From contig AZWL01000005.1 in assembly GCA_000514715.1 (NCBI GenBank), positions 310,001-374,000 of the forward strand: 64,000 nucleotides of DNA. Direction: 5' to 3'. Under the pieces are notes generated by a model, which saw nothing but the letters and a program-made list of their open reading frames with translations, did not search any database and had not been told where the DNA came from. A program made the translations under genes and the position numbers. Of the stretch, positions 41,053 to 50,332 are shown one piece after another. This DNA is from Streptomyces sp. CNH099 (GTDB lineage Bacteria; Actinomycetota; Actinomycetes; Streptomycetales; Streptomycetaceae). How positions within the stretch are numbered: position 1 is the first letter of the stretch; each line of letters begins with the position of its first letter.

Positions 41053-43614
41053 TCAGTCAACGAGCGCGTCGGGCTTGCCCTTGCTGCGCGGACGCTCCTC
41101 GACCATCTTGCCCCAGACAATAAGCCGATATTTGGACGTGTACTCAGGCGTGCAGGTCGTTAGGGTGACGTAGCGGCCCGGCTCGGTGAATCCCGAGCCC
41201 TCGGGCACCGGGTCGATGACATCAGTGTTCGACGGCGATGTCGACGGCAGCGTGCTGGCCACCTCGTATATGTAGTAGGTGTCCTTGGTCTCGACGATGA
41301 TCTCTTCGCCCGGCTCCAGCTTGTTGATGTAGCGGAAGGGCTCGCCGTGGGTGTTGCGGTGCCCGGCGACCGCGAAGTTCCCCTTCTTCTCCCACGGCAT
41401 CGCGGTCGCGAGGTCGCCCTCCGCGTAATGGCCGAGGAGGCCGCGGTCGAGGACCTTCTGCTTGTCGATGCCCTGCGCCACCGGGCGGTTCACGTCCAGG
41501 GACGGGATGTGCATGATGGCGAAGCCCTCGCCGGCCTCGAACGCGCCCGGGTCGCGGGCGTCCTCCTTGCCCGCGCCCTCGCCGCGGCTCCACTGCTCCT
41601 CCAGCTGCTTCGCCTCCTGCCGGGACTCGCGGTTGGCGAGGACGTTGGTCCACCAGAGCTGGTAGACGACGAAGAGGAGCATCAGCACGCCGAGGGTGAT
41701 GAACGCCTCGCCGGTGATCCTGCTGATCAGCACGGTGCGCTGCTGCTTCGCGGCGCGGGCGGCCTTGCGGGCGCTCATGCGGGTGCCGAGGGCGCGGGCG
41801 ACGTTCAGGGACATCGTCTGAACGGTGCGGTCCTCGCGGTCGCCGCGCCCGTCGCCCGCGGGTATCGCGCGGCGGCGGGGGGCGGGGGCGGTGCCCCAGG
41901 TGAGGCGCTGCTCTGCCGCGGGGTCGGCGGCTGCCGCGGGACTGCCGCTTGCCGCGGGGGCGGTGGCCGGGTCGGATGCCTGGCCGGGCGGCGGAGGAGG
42001 CGCCGGGTCGGCGGGCGTACGGGTTGCCCGGTCGGGTGGCGGCGCGGAGGTGGCGGGGGCGTGGGCGGGGCCGGGCCTCGGGTCGGCTGCCGGGTCGGCC
42101 GGCGCGGGGGCGCCGACGCGGGCGGCGGCGGAGAGGTCGCCCCAGGGGGAGGGGTCGCGGTCGGCCGGCGCGGGGGCCGGGGTGCCCGCGGCGGCGGGGT
42201 TCGCGGCGGCGGGCGGTGCGGCGGCGGTGCTTCCGGCGTGGCGGCCGTGGGCCGGCGCGGGGTACGGCCGCTGCTCCTCGACGGCGGGCCGACCCGCGTG
42301 CCGGCGCGGGGTGGGCCCCGGCTCCGTACCGGAGAGCGGATCGGTGAGGGGGTCGGTGAGCGGGTCCCCGGCCGGGGCCGTACGGCCGGCCGGGGCGGCG
42401 GTGCCGAGGTGGTCGGTGAGCGGGTCGGTGAGCGGGTCGCCGGTGATCGCGGGGGGCGGGGTGCCGAGGGGGTCGGCGGGGGCCTGGTCGTAGCCGAGGA
42501 GCCCGGAGGCGTACGGGGCCGGGTGCTGGTCGTACGCGGGGGCGGGCTGCCCGCCGTACGCGGCTGCCGGGGGCGCCTCCGCGTACGGCGACGGCTGTGG
42601 CCCGGCCTCGTACGCCGTCGTCGGATACCGCGCCGCGGTCCCCTCCTGCGGCACGATCGCCGCCGCGCCGGACCCGGAGCCGGGCTCCCGGTGGCGGTGC
42701 GGGTCCGGTGCCGGATCGTTTCGCGGGGTGTGCTGCGCGGAGTACGCCCCGGGCGCGTGTCCGTTCGGGTGCGCCTGCGGATCGGTGCGCGGGGTGCCCG
42801 GAGAGGGATCGGCCGGGGGTGCGTGGCCGGTCGGCGCGTTGCCCGCGTCGGCGCTGTTCGGCGGGGTGTGGGGCCGGAACCAGCGGGAAACCGCGGAGGT
42901 CGGCGAGCCCGGGCGGGGCTCCAGCGGCCGGGGGCGCAGGTCGTCCGCGGGCGCGGGCTCCTGCCGCGGGGCGTGGGCCTGCGGATGGGGGGCCTGCGGA
43001 TGCGGGGTCTGCGGTTGGGGGGCCTGTGTCCGCGGGGTCTGGGGGTGTGCGGCCCGGGGATGTCCGGTTTCGGGGTGTCCCGTCTGGGGGTACGGGGCCC
43101 GGTGCTGCTCGGCGCCCGGCTGCCCGGGGTGGCCCTGCGGGTCGTACGGCCCCTGCGCCTGCGGCTGCGGCTCCGGGGCGGCGGTGCGCGGCGGCGGCAG
43201 CGGGTCGCCGCGGAGGGGGTTGCGGTGCGCGTACTCCGGCAGGTGGCCCTGCTCCAGCGGATCCTGTCCGGTGCCCCCCGTGCCGTAGCCGCCGCCCTCC
43301 GTGCGATAGCCGCCGGGCCGCGCGCCGCGGCCCCCGGCCGGCCCGTCCCGCTTCGGCTCGTACGTCCCGGCTCCGCCGCCGGCCCCCGCGCCGTAACCGC
43401 CACCCGCGCCGTACCCCCCCGGCGCCGACGTGTCCCGGCGCGGCAGCGGCGGCCGGCCGCCGCCGGACGCCGGGTCGTCGCCCCGGCGCGCGGAGTCATC
43501 CCCGGGGCGCTCGTAGCCGCCGGGGTCGTGGAAGTCGCCGTAGGGCGTGTCGCGCCCCGGTGCGCGCTCCTCCGCGCGCCCCGGTGCGTGGCCGTCCGGC
43601 CGGGTGTCGGTCAC
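41053..43614 (-). CDS. srtE1: Class E sortase (SrtE1-like) with giant disordered N-terminus
   Basis: About 853 residues. Residues 1 to about 620 are low-complexity (Pro, Gly, His, Ala, Asp, Gln) with units such as HPQTP and DPLTDPLTD. A TM helix at about 625-650 (RITGEAFITLGVLMLLFVVYQLWW) precedes the sortase domain. His is in FAVAGHRNTHGEPF, Cys is in TLTTCTPEYTS (about 821), and Arg is near 830. Known SrtE1 proteins are about 350 residues, so this one has a roughly 500-residue extra cytoplasmic tail. The GTG at 43614 overlaps the trpG stop (GTGA), so the long tail is in frame from a coupled start. No internal start with a good ribosome site was obvious. Confidence 0.87.
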   Translation of the reverse strand: MTDTRPDGHAPGRAEERAPGRDTPYGDFHDPGGYERPGDDSARRGDDPASGGGRPPLPRRDTSAPGGYGAGGGYGAGAGGGAGTYEPKRDGPAGGRGARPGGYRTEGGGYGTGGTGQDPLEQGHLPEYAHRNPLRGDPLPPPRTAAPEPQPQAQGPYDPQGHPGQPGAEQHRAPYPQTGHPETGHPRAAHPQTPRTQAPQPQTPHPQAPHPQAHAPRQEPAPADDLRPRPLEPRPGSPTSAVSRWFRPHTPPNSADAGNAPTGHAPPADPSPGTPRTDPQAHPNGHAPGAYSAQHTPRNDPAPDPHRHREPGSGSGAAAIVPQEGTAARYPTTAYEAGPQPSPYAEAPPAAAYGGQPAPAYDQHPAPYASGLLGYDQAPADPLGTPPPAITGDPLTDPLTDHLGTAAPAGRTAPAGDPLTDPLTDPLSGTEPGPTPRRHAGRPAVEEQRPYPAPAHGRHAGSTAAAPPAAANPAAAGTPAPAPADRDPSPWGDLSAAARVGAPAPADPAADPRPGPAHAPATSAPPPDRATRTPADPAPPPPPGQASDPATAPAASGSPAAAADPAAEQRLTWGTAPAPRRRAIPAGDGRGDREDRTVQTMSLNVARALGTRMSARKAARAAKQQRTVLISRITGEAFITLGVLMLLFVVYQLWWTNVLANRESRQEAKQLEEQWSRGEGAGKEDARDPGAFEAGEGFAIMHIPSLDVNRPVAQGIDKQKVLDRGLLGHYAEGDLATAMPWEKKGNFAVAGHRNTHGEPFRYINKLEPGEEIIVETKDTYYIYEVASTLPSTSPSNTDVIDPVPEGSGFTEPGRYVTLTTCTPEYTSKYRLIVWGKMVEERPRSKGKPDALVD

Positions 43615-44279
43615 CCCGCGGTCCCGGCCGGCCCGCCGCCCACGGGCATCGGCCCGCCCGTCACCGGCGCCAGTCCCGCCGACCGCTCGACGGCCCCCGC
43701 GTCGCCGCACTCGACGAGCCAGTTCGCCAGCATCCGGTGACCCCACTCCGTCAGCACCGACTCCGGGTGGAACTGCACGCCCTCCACCGGCAGGTCGCGG
43801 TGGCGCAGGCCCATGACCAGACCGGTGTCCGTCTCCGCGGTGACCGCCAGCTCGGCGGGCAGCGACTCCCGCTCGACGGCCAGCGAGTGGTACCGCGTCG
43901 CCGTGAACGGCGACGGCAGCCCGGCGAACACGCCCGCGCCGCCGTGCGTCACCGGCGACGTCTTGCCGTGCAGCAGCTCCGGCGCCCGGCCGACGACGCC
44001 GCCGTACGCGACCGCCATCGACTGCACGCCGAGGCAGACCCCGAACACCGGGAGCCCGCGCTCCGCGCAGTGCCGCACCATCTCGACGCACACGCCGGCC
44101 TGCTCCGGCGTCCCGGGCCCGGGGGAGAGCAGCACGCCGTCGAACCCGGCGTCCGCGTGCCGCGGCGCCACCTCGTCGTTGCGCAGCACCTCGCACGTGG
44201 CGTCGAGCTGGCACAGGTACTGGACCAGGTTGAAGACGAAGCTGTCGTAGTTGTCCACGACCAGAATGCGGGCGCTCAT
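43611..44279 (-). CDS. pabA: Class I glutamine amidotransferase (TrpG/PabA type)
   Basis: A 222-residue glutaminase subunit that supplies ammonia to aminodeoxychorismate or anthranilate synthase. It has the N-terminal ILVVDNYDSFVFNLVQYL and SPGPGTPEQAGVC, nucleophile Cys in LPVFGVCLGVQSMA, and His-Glu in VEGVQFHPESVLTEWG. No synthase partner is next to it, so folate or tryptophan use cannot be told apart. The gene is fixed between DUF881/crgA and pknB in actinobacteria. It is coupled to the small gene upstream and to srtE1 downstream. Confidence 0.93.
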   Translation of the reverse strand: MSARILVVDNYDSFVFNLVQYLCQLDATCEVLRNDEVAPRHADAGFDGVLLSPGPGTPEQAGVCVEMVRHCAERGLPVFGVCLGVQSMAVAYGGVVGRAPELLHGKTSPVTHGGAGVFAGLPSPFTATRYHSLAVERESLPAELAVTAETDTGLVMGLRHRDLPVEGVQFHPESVLTEWGHRMLANWLVECGDAGAVERSAGLAPVTGGPMPVGGGPAGTAG

Positions 44280-44449
44280 CGCTGGGCGGCTCCCTCGTCG
44301 ACCGTGACGTCGTTGAACGGCAGCAGCGGCTCGGCCCAGGGGAAGATGTACTGGAAGAGCAGGAAGACGATGCCGAGGACGAGGATGAGCGAGATCAGCG
44401 CCCGTACCAGCGCGTTGCCCGGCAGATGCCGCCAGATCCAGCCGTACAT
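44276..44449 (-). CDS. Small single-TM protein upstream of pabA
   Basis: A 57-residue protein that translates as MYGWIWRHLPGNALVRALIS, then a hydrophobic helix (LILVLGIVFLLFQYIFP), then WAEPLLPFNDVTVDEG. It starts at an ATG at 44449 and overlaps pabA by four bases (ATGA). Streptomyces carry a similar small membrane gene here. Function unknown. Confidence 0.82.
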   Translation of the reverse strand: MYGWIWRHLPGNALVRALISLILVLGIVFLLFQYIFPWAEPLLPFNDVTVDEGAAQR

Positions 44450-44604
44450 GCGTCCCTCTTCGCCGTTGCCTGTGCCCGTGGTGTGCCCGTGGTGTACCCG
44501 TGCTCGCTGCCGAATTCGTCCGTACGAGTCACCAGACTAACGACCCGGGCCCCCCGAGGCGGCGGGCTTCCCCCGTGCCGCCGGCCGCGGGGACGTGGGA
44601 GTGG

Positions 44605-45354
44605 TCACTCCACGGGGCGGGCGTGGTGCAGGTCGACGGTGCCGGAATAGGCGGGGAGCGTCACCGAGTCGTGCGGGTCGACCTCGTAGCCGAGGCCGTA
44701 CGCGTCCACGTAGCGCAGGTAGTTCTGTACGGCGGGCTCGGCGTCGAGGGCGGCCTGCAGGTCCTGGCGGTCGCCGACGGCGGTGATCTTGTACGGGGGT
44801 GAGTACACCCGGCCCTGGAGGATCAGGGTGTTGCCGACGCAGCGCACCGCGCTGGTGGAGATCAGCCGCTGGTCCATGACCCGGATGCCCTTCGCGCCGC
44901 CCGCCCACAGGGCGTTGACGACGGCCTGGAGGTCCTGCTGGTGCACGACGAGGGTGTCCGGCGTGGGCTCGGGCACGCCGGGTATGAGGGCGGTGGCGTC
45001 CGGCGGGGCGTCGGTGAGGGTCACGGTGAGCCCGGCGCCGCTGACCGCCGTGCTCCCGGCCGCGCGCTCCGCCTCGCGGAGCCGCTTGCGGGAGGCGGTG
45101 CCGGGGCCGTGGTCGCGCTCGGCGAGGGCGTCGACGTCGTCGCGGAGCTCGGCGTTGCCGCCGTCGAGGCGCTGGTTGGCGCGGTCGCGCTCGTGGATGA
45201 GGTCCGTGAGGCGGAGCATGGAGTCGTCGGTGCGCAGGTTGGTGCCCTGCGCGGTGTTGAAGCTCGTCCAGAAGATCAGCCCGGCGAGGCCGAAGGCGGC
45301 GAACGTGAAGAGCCGCGCGGGCCTGATACGGGGCCGCTGAGCGGAATTGGTCAC
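44605..45354 (-). CDS. DUF881 family membrane protein
   Basis: 249 residues. A short basic N-terminus, one TM helix ([22 protein letters not shown]) and a coiled-coil stretch ([35 protein letters not shown]) precede the DUF881 fold ([12 protein letters not shown] to [26 protein letters not shown]). Family members are extracytoplasmic and tied to cell division genes; no reaction is known. The GTG start is divergent from crgA, with a 128-bp shared promoter region. Confidence 0.92.
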   Translation of the reverse strand: MTNSAQRPRIRPARLFTFAAFGLAGLIFWTSFNTAQGTNLRTDDSMLRLTDLIHERDRANQRLDGGNAELRDDVDALAERDHGPGTASRKRLREAERAAGSTAVSGAGLTVTLTDAPPDATALIPGVPEPTPDTLVVHQQDLQAVVNALWAGGAKGIRVMDQRLISTSAVRCVGNTLILQGRVYSPPYKITAVGDRQDLQAALDAEPAVQNYLRYVDAYGLGYEVDPHDSVTLPAYSGTVDLHHARPVE

Positions 45355-45482
45355 CGTACCCTTGTCTCCTTACCCCCGGGGGAAGGACTACGCTAACGGA
45401 CACGCCCGGGGAAGGAGCCGCCCCCGCGGCTCGGGGCCTCCCCGACAGGCCCGAAACCGCAGCGTCGACAGGAGAGTCCCTC

Positions 45483-45740
45483 GTGCCGAAGTCACGGATC
45501 CGCAAGAAGGCCGACTACACCCCGCCGCCGCCGAAGTCGGGCGAGTTCAAGCTGTCAGGCAGCGGCAGAAGCTGGGTGGCGCCGTTGATGCTGGCGTTGT
45601 TCGTCATCGGACTCGCCTGGATCGTCGTGTTCTACGTCACCACGGGAGACCTGCCGATCGATGCGATCGGGAACTGGAACATCGTCGTCGGCTTCGGCTT
45701 CATCCTCGCCGGGTTCGTCGTCTCCACGCAGTGGAAGTGA
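45483..45740 (+). CDS. crgA: Cell division protein CrgA
   Basis: 85 residues with two TM helices ([21 protein letters not shown] and [19 protein letters not shown]) and a basic N-terminus ([16 protein letters not shown]). CrgA inhibits or times FtsZ ring formation in Streptomyces and links to the divisome in mycobacteria. The GTG start follows AGGAGAG. Confidence 0.95.
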   Translation: MPKSRIRKKADYTPPPPKSGEFKLSGSGRSWVAPLMLALFVIGLAWIVVFYVTTGDLPIDAIGNWNIVVGFGFILAGFVVSTQWK

Positions 45741-46049
45741 CGCCGCGGTCCCCTTCGGTGACCCGCTGCGGCGCGCTGTGGGCAAAGTTATCCACAGGTC
45801 ATCCACAGCTGTGCAGAAAGCAGAAGATCTGTGGATAACCTCAGCGGGGTTGACGCCGGTCGGACCGCGGTACACCGTCCGGACCAGCGCTGATTTCCTG
45901 CCCTGCCAAGCAAAACGCAGGGATGTTCGATATCGAACGACTGTCCCCACGGTACGCACAGGATCGCTGACTACCTGTGGACAACTTCTGGCGTGGCTGC
46001 TTGCTCCACACTCTCAACGCGGCCGCGGCCCCCGGGTTACGCCCGGCTC
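45741..46049. promoter_or_regulatory. DnaA-box cluster between crgA and rhomboid gene
   Basis: A 309-bp spacer between convergent genes with strong DnaA boxes: TTATCCACA 45788-45796, TCATCCACA 45799-45807, TGTGGATAA 45830-45838 (reverse) and a perfect TGTGGACAA 45976-45984 (reverse of TTGTCCACA). The first three are packed in 51 bp. S. coelicolor has origin-proximal DnaA-titrating clusters (one named D78). This one looks equivalent in kind, about 22 kb right of oriC. Confidence 0.78.
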
Positions 46050-46949
46050 TCAGGTCAGCTGCAGCGTGCGGATCACGACCACCGCGACGATCGCCAGCAG
46101 CGCCCCCGCCGCCACCGCCCGCTGTATCAGCAGCCGCTTCTCGCGGGGCGCGTGCACGAACCCGTACGCGAGGGCCGTGCCGATGACCAGCCCGCCGATG
46201 TGGCCCTGCCAGGCGATGCCCGACCAGGTGAAGGTGAAGACCAGGTTGATCGCCAGCAGCACCAGCACGGGCCGCATGTCGTAGTTCATCCGGCGCATCA
46301 GCACCGCGGTGGCGCCGAAGAGGCCGAAGATGGCGCCGGAGGCGCCGAGGGCGGCGTCGTTGGGCGCGGCGATCAGGTAGAACAGCGCGCTGCCGCCGAG
46401 GCCGGACAGCAGGTAGAGCGTGACGAACCGCACCCGCCCGAGCGCGGCCTCCAGCGGCGGCCCGAGGAACCACAGCGCCAGCATGTTCAGCGCGATGTGG
46501 GCGACCTCCTCGTGCAGGAAGACCGAGGACAGCAGCCGGTACCACTGGCCCTCGGCGACCCCCTCGACCGGGCCGCCGAAGGAGAAGACGGCCCGCCCGA
46601 CGAGCAGCATCGGGTCGACGACCCGGTCGCCGCCGGAGACCGCGGCGACGAAGACCGCGAGGTTGAGACCGAGGATGATCTTGGTGATCAGCCGGGGGTC
46701 GGCCGCGGTGACACCGCCGGCGAGCGTACGGGGCGCGGAGGCGTCCGGCGCGTGGCCCGTACCGGAGCCGCCGCGCACGCACTCCGGGCACTGGAAGCCG
46801 ACCGCGGCGCTTATCATGCACTCGGGGCAGATGGGCCGGTCGCAGCGCACGCAGCGCACGCCGGTCTCGCGGTCCGGATGCCGGTAGCAGCCGGGCAGCC
46901 CGCTCTCCCCGGCCGGCTTCCCCGCGCCGTCTCCCGGTGCCTGGTCCAT
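46050..46949 (-). CDS. Rhomboid-family intramembrane serine protease with zinc-binding N-terminus
   Basis: 299 residues. The N-terminal cysteine-rich unit (CYRHPDRETGVRCVRCDRPICPECM plus QCPEC, residues about 20-60) looks like a B-box/zinc ribbon. Six TM helices follow. The catalytic Ser is in GASGAIFGLFGA and the His is in WQGHIGGLVIG, so the protease is likely active. The HxxxN-type loop EEVAHIALNMLALWFLG is present. Substrate unknown. It sits beside the cyclophilin gene in a leftward pair. Confidence 0.93.
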   Translation of the reverse strand: MDQAPGDGAGKPAGESGLPGCYRHPDRETGVRCVRCDRPICPECMISAAVGFQCPECVRGGSGTGHAPDASAPRTLAGGVTAADPRLITKIILGLNLAVFVAAVSGGDRVVDPMLLVGRAVFSFGGPVEGVAEGQWYRLLSSVFLHEEVAHIALNMLALWFLGPPLEAALGRVRFVTLYLLSGLGGSALFYLIAAPNDAALGASGAIFGLFGATAVLMRRMNYDMRPVLVLLAINLVFTFTWSGIAWQGHIGGLVIGTALAYGFVHAPREKRLLIQRAVAAGALLAIVAVVVIRTLQLT

Positions 46950-47138
46950 CAGCTACCCGCGTCCCCTCTGTCTCCTCGCCTGCGTCGCGCTACGTCACGT
47001 GCATCGCCGCGTGCTTCACGGTGCGCCCGCGTACGCCCCCGTCGCCCACACCGCCGCGCGCGCGGGGCCCCCGCCCGGACCCGCCCGCCGCGGCACCTGC
47101 CGGTGATACGACGGGCGGGGCGCTCAGGTTCCCGGGAG

Positions 47139-47663
47139 TCAGCGCCGCGTGATCGTGACGGACTCGATGACCACGTCGTTGTCCGGGCGGTCGGACCGGT
47201 TCGTCTTCACGGCGGCGATCTCGTCCACGACCTTCTGGCCGGCCGCGTCGGCGACCTCGCCGAAGATGGTGTGCTTGCCCGTCAGCCAGGTGGTGGGCGA
47301 CACCGTGATGAAGAACTGCGAGCCGTTGGTGCCGGGGCCCGCGTTCGCCATCGCCAGCAGGTACGGGCGGTTGAACGACAGGTCCGGGTGGATCTCGTCG
47401 CCGAACTCGTAGCCGGGGCCGCCGGTGCCGTTGCCCAGCGGGTCACCGCCCTGGATCATGAAGCCGCTGATGACGCGGTGGAACACGGTGCCGTCGTACA
47501 GCTTCTCGTGGGACACCTTGCCGGTCGCCGGGTGCGTCCACTCGCGCTCGCCGGTGGCGAGCCCGACGAAGTTCTGCACCGTCTTCGGCGCGTGGTCCGG
47601 CAGGAGCCGCACCTCGATGTCCCCGTGGTTCGTCTTCAGGGTGGCGTAAAGCTGCTCAGCCAC
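47139..47663 (-). CDS. ppiA: Peptidyl-prolyl cis-trans isomerase (cyclophilin)
   Basis: A 174-residue cytosolic cyclophilin with the active-site run YDGTVFHRVISGFMIQGGDPLGNGTGGPGYEF and NAGPGTNGSQFFITVSPTTWLTGKHTIFGEV. It has no signal peptide. The same gene is origin-linked in mycobacteria. It is upstream of and co-directional with the rhomboid gene (189-bp gap without clear signals). Confidence 0.97.
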   Translation of the reverse strand: MAEQLYATLKTNHGDIEVRLLPDHAPKTVQNFVGLATGEREWTHPATGKVSHEKLYDGTVFHRVISGFMIQGGDPLGNGTGGPGYEFGDEIHPDLSFNRPYLLAMANAGPGTNGSQFFITVSPTTWLTGKHTIFGEVADAAGQKVVDEIAAVKTNRSDRPDNDVVIESVTITRR

Positions 47664-47843
47664 GATGTGCCTTCCTTACGGATTCATTGCGTCCCCAGAT
47701 CCTCGCACGCCCGCGCTGCCGATCCGCAGCGTCCCGCCAAGTCTCGGCAGTAACAGAACATGCCGAGTCGGTCCAAGCCGGGCATGATCTGTACTCAGGT
47801 GGACAGGCGAACAGTGCCACCTTCCCGCAAGGAGGAGAGTTTC

Positions 47844-48671
47844 GTGACCCGCAAGAACGGCACGCGCCCGGCCCCCGGCACGGCGAAGCACAGCGTGCAG
47901 CACGCGGCCGAGGTGGTGGCCCCGTACGCCACCTCCGCCAGGGAGCAGTGCACCCACATGGCACACGAGGCGCGCGAGCGGCTCGGCCCCAAGGTCTCCG
48001 ATCTGGCCGACAGCGCCCAGGTGGCGTACGGCGCCCACATCGCGCCCCGGATGCACAAGGCGCGCCGGGCGATGCCCGACGAGCTGGACAGAACCGCCGC
48101 CGGCACCGCCCGCCGCGCGCGCGAAGCGGCGGCCTACGCCACCCCGCGCGTCGTCGGCGCCGCCGCCGCGGCGAAGGCCGCCGCGGCCGCCACGAAGGCC
48201 GCCGCCGGCCCCGTGACCCGGGCGGCCGCCGCCCGCGGCACCGCGGCGCTGTCGGCGCTGAAGGGCGAGGTGAGCCCGGAGGAGATCGGCGAACTGGCGC
48301 GCAAACGGCACCGCCGCGAGGTGGTCGGCCGTACGGCCAAGGGCACCGTGGTCGTCGGCGCCCTGGGCGCCGGGGCCGTCGTCGCCTGGCGCTGGTGGGA
48401 CCGCCAGGTCAACCCGGACTGGATGGTGGAACCCCCGGAGGCCACAGAACCCGGCGCCGACGCGGCCTCCACCACCCGCATCGTCGACGACACCGAGTCC
48501 GCGGACCGCGAAACCCGCATCGACCGCGCCGACGCCGGCCCGGACCCGGACGCCCAGGCCCGCCAGGCGGCGGCCGACATGGACGCCGAGGGCGGCGGCA
48601 CCCCGCGCTCCGAAGCGGGCTACCCGACGGACACGGGCCGTGCGTACTACGAACGCGAAGACGACCTCTGA
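47844..48671 (+). CDS. DUF5324 family protein
   Basis: About 275 residues. The Ala/Arg/Lys-rich helical N-terminus (AKHSVQHAAEVVAPYATSAREQCTHMAHEARERLGPKV) reads like a membrane-peripheral coiled region. A short TM segment (TVVVGALGAGAVVAWRWW) precedes an acidic Asp/Ala tail ending in YYEREDDL. Function unknown; a streptomycete-specific origin-region gene. The GTG at 47844 has AAGGAGGAGAG upstream; an earlier in-frame start at 47760 is unlikely. Confidence 0.87.
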   Translation: MTRKNGTRPAPGTAKHSVQHAAEVVAPYATSAREQCTHMAHEARERLGPKVSDLADSAQVAYGAHIAPRMHKARRAMPDELDRTAAGTARRAREAAAYATPRVVGAAAAAKAAAAATKAAAGPVTRAAAARGTAALSALKGEVSPEEIGELARKRHRREVVGRTAKGTVVVGALGAGAVVAWRWWDRQVNPDWMVEPPEATEPGADAASTTRIVDDTESADRETRIDRADAGPDPDAQARQAAADMDAEGGGTPRSEAGYPTDTGRAYYEREDDL

Positions 48672-48848
48672 CCCACCCCCGAAACCCCCACGCGCAAACC
48701 CCGCCACCGGAGCCCCGCGGACCGGAACCCCCGGCCCGCGGGGTTCAACGGCCGAGATCGAACACGGGGACCCCGCTGGCCCTCGTACGCCGTGGCCACG
48801 GTTTCTCGCGTATGCGTCCGATTCTCGTCCCCTGACTAGGCTCGCCGC

Positions 48849-48962
48849 ATGAGCGGTCAGAGCGGAGGGCTGAGGCGGCTGATTCGTGAGCGGGGTCTGC
48901 CCGATGCTGTCGGTGAGATTGCCACGCGCGGTGGTGCATCGCTCCACCCGGCTCTTGAGTAA
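48849..48962 (+). CDS. Possible 37-residue remnant or small ORF
   Basis: ATG frame of 37 codons beginning MSGQSGGLRRLIRERGLPDA, with GACTAGGCT just upstream as a possible -10. It stops at a TAA. It may be the start of a disrupted gene. There is no recognised family. Confidence 0.25.
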   Translation: MSGQSGGLRRLIRERGLPDAVGEIATRGGASLHPALE

Positions 48963-49323
48963 CGGAATGATCTGGTGCCGGTGGAGCAGCGACAGATCGT
49001 CACCGTGACCTGGTGGTAGGAACACATCCGACACAGCTCGCATGTCGATACTCTTCGGACCCAGTGCCGGACCGGGCTGAGGAAGTGGGTGAATCCGTTC
49101 GAGGCCGACGGTGGCGGCAGCCCTGTCGAGCCTGTCGGGGTGTCCGGGGCCGGAGTTGAACGTCCGCGACAAAACGAGCAGGGCGATCCTTCCGATCCCG
49201 ATCGATTCGGTCGTGGTGATCGGACCGGTCCTCGCATCGAACCCAATCGGGACACCGGCGTGATCGAGGACAACACGGTCGTCGTGTGCGACGGCTACCT
49301 GGTGTGATGTGAAGTCGGTGCCC

Positions 49324-49382
49324 GTGGCGTAGTCGTCGACCCTCGTGGCGTAAACACGGACGCCACGGCGCCCGGTGGCGTA
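49324..49382. repeat. GTGGCGTA repeat cluster
   Basis: GTGGCGTA occurs directly at 49324, 49345 and 49375, with an inverted ACGCCAC at 49360-49366, spacing 21 and 30 bp. It could be a regulator site or iteron-like DNA in the decayed stretch. Confidence 0.5.
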
Positions 49383-49930
49383 GCGAGGATCGGCTGAGCA
49401 GAAAACAGCCCCGAGACGGTGTGCACAAAATGCGTACCGCACAGCGTGCCGGGGCTGGCGACAGCCTGTCGCAGGCAGTCTCACCTGCTACGGAGATGGA
49501 CTCTGGACGGACTCGATCAGGAGAGACCGCTGCAGCCAACGCCGAGGACTGCCGCGATCTCGACCGGGCGCCAGTTCCCCCTCTTCGTCTTCCCAGTCCG
49601 CTCGCTGCGGAAGGTCAGCGACTCCGGATGCATGCCGTCCCCACGTGTCGCTCGGTCTCGTCCGGCTGCCACCGCTCCGGCATCAACTGCGCTGCGGCGA
49701 CCGCCTTCTCCTACAGCAGCTCCGTACAGAAGCCGGGCCACGCACCTCGGGATGGCCTGCCGAATGAGCCGGTCGCGGTCCTTGATGACCACGTCCCATA
49801 CCTGGGAGAGCTGACCGTACGCCGTCGAGCCCCCGCCGCTGGCCTTCGGGCCGGGCGGCGGGGGCGGCTTCGTCGTCCCGCCAGCGCTTCCGCATCACCG
49901 GCCGGAGGATCTCGTCCGACCTGCACTGCT

Positions 49931-50066
49931 CTAGAGTTTCGACCTTCGATGAGGCAGGTCAACCTCCTCGTTGTCTCCACGTACCAGCTTCACTAGCGCC
50001 TGCGAGTCCTTCAGGCTCGTGAGCACGATGTCAGCCCCGGCCCGGCGCAACTCGGCTGATGAAGCA
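49931..50066 (-). pseudogene. Possible HAD-like hydrolase C-terminal remnant
   Basis: On the minus strand the frame ending at TAG (49931) reads ELRRAGADIVLTSLKDSQ and then ALVKLVRGDNEEV. This resembles the last strand and helix of HAD phosphatases, where an AGAD-V/L-V-L element is common. No start or catalytic DxD motif is visible upstream in frame, so it would be a fragment. Weak call. Confidence 0.22.
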
Positions 50067-50290
50067 GGCCCTCCAGCTCGCCGGCTGACCGTCCGCCGCC
50101 GGCACAGCGGGCGGTCCCCATCTGCCCCGGCCGCGTCCCCCCGAGGCGGCTGTTGGCGGGGAGTCGCGCAGTCCCCTCCGATACCGAAAAACGTACCTCG
50201 TCACACTGGTTCGCAGCGGTCACTCACAAGGGTGGTCTGCCTTGTGATCGTCGGGGGACGTGGAGTGGACTCCATGCGGACTCTGATCAT

Positions 50291-50332
50291 GGAAACGCCC
50301 CCTCGGAAGGGTCCTTCTGAGGGGGCGTTTCC
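50291..50332 (-). terminator. Terminator after tRNA-Ala
   Basis: A 14-bp perfect stem, GGAAACGCCCCCTC with GAGGGGGCGTTTCC, around a 14-base loop. It lies 27 bp downstream (minus sense) of tRNA-Ala. Confidence 0.85.

Noticed and set aside
41347..43740. Long plus-strand frame opposite the large sortase
   Set aside because: The sortase strand has a TM helix and catalytic motifs; the opposite frame is Arg/Gly-rich noise.
48835..48842. CTAGGCTC resembling the tRNA-Ala 3' end, as a possible att site
   Set aside because: Only 8 bases, in inverted orientation, and it looks like a TAGGCT promoter box.
49421..49996. Open frame of 191 codons in the gene-poor stretch
   Set aside because: Composition is biased, there is no domain and no ribosome site; several overlapping frames are equally open.
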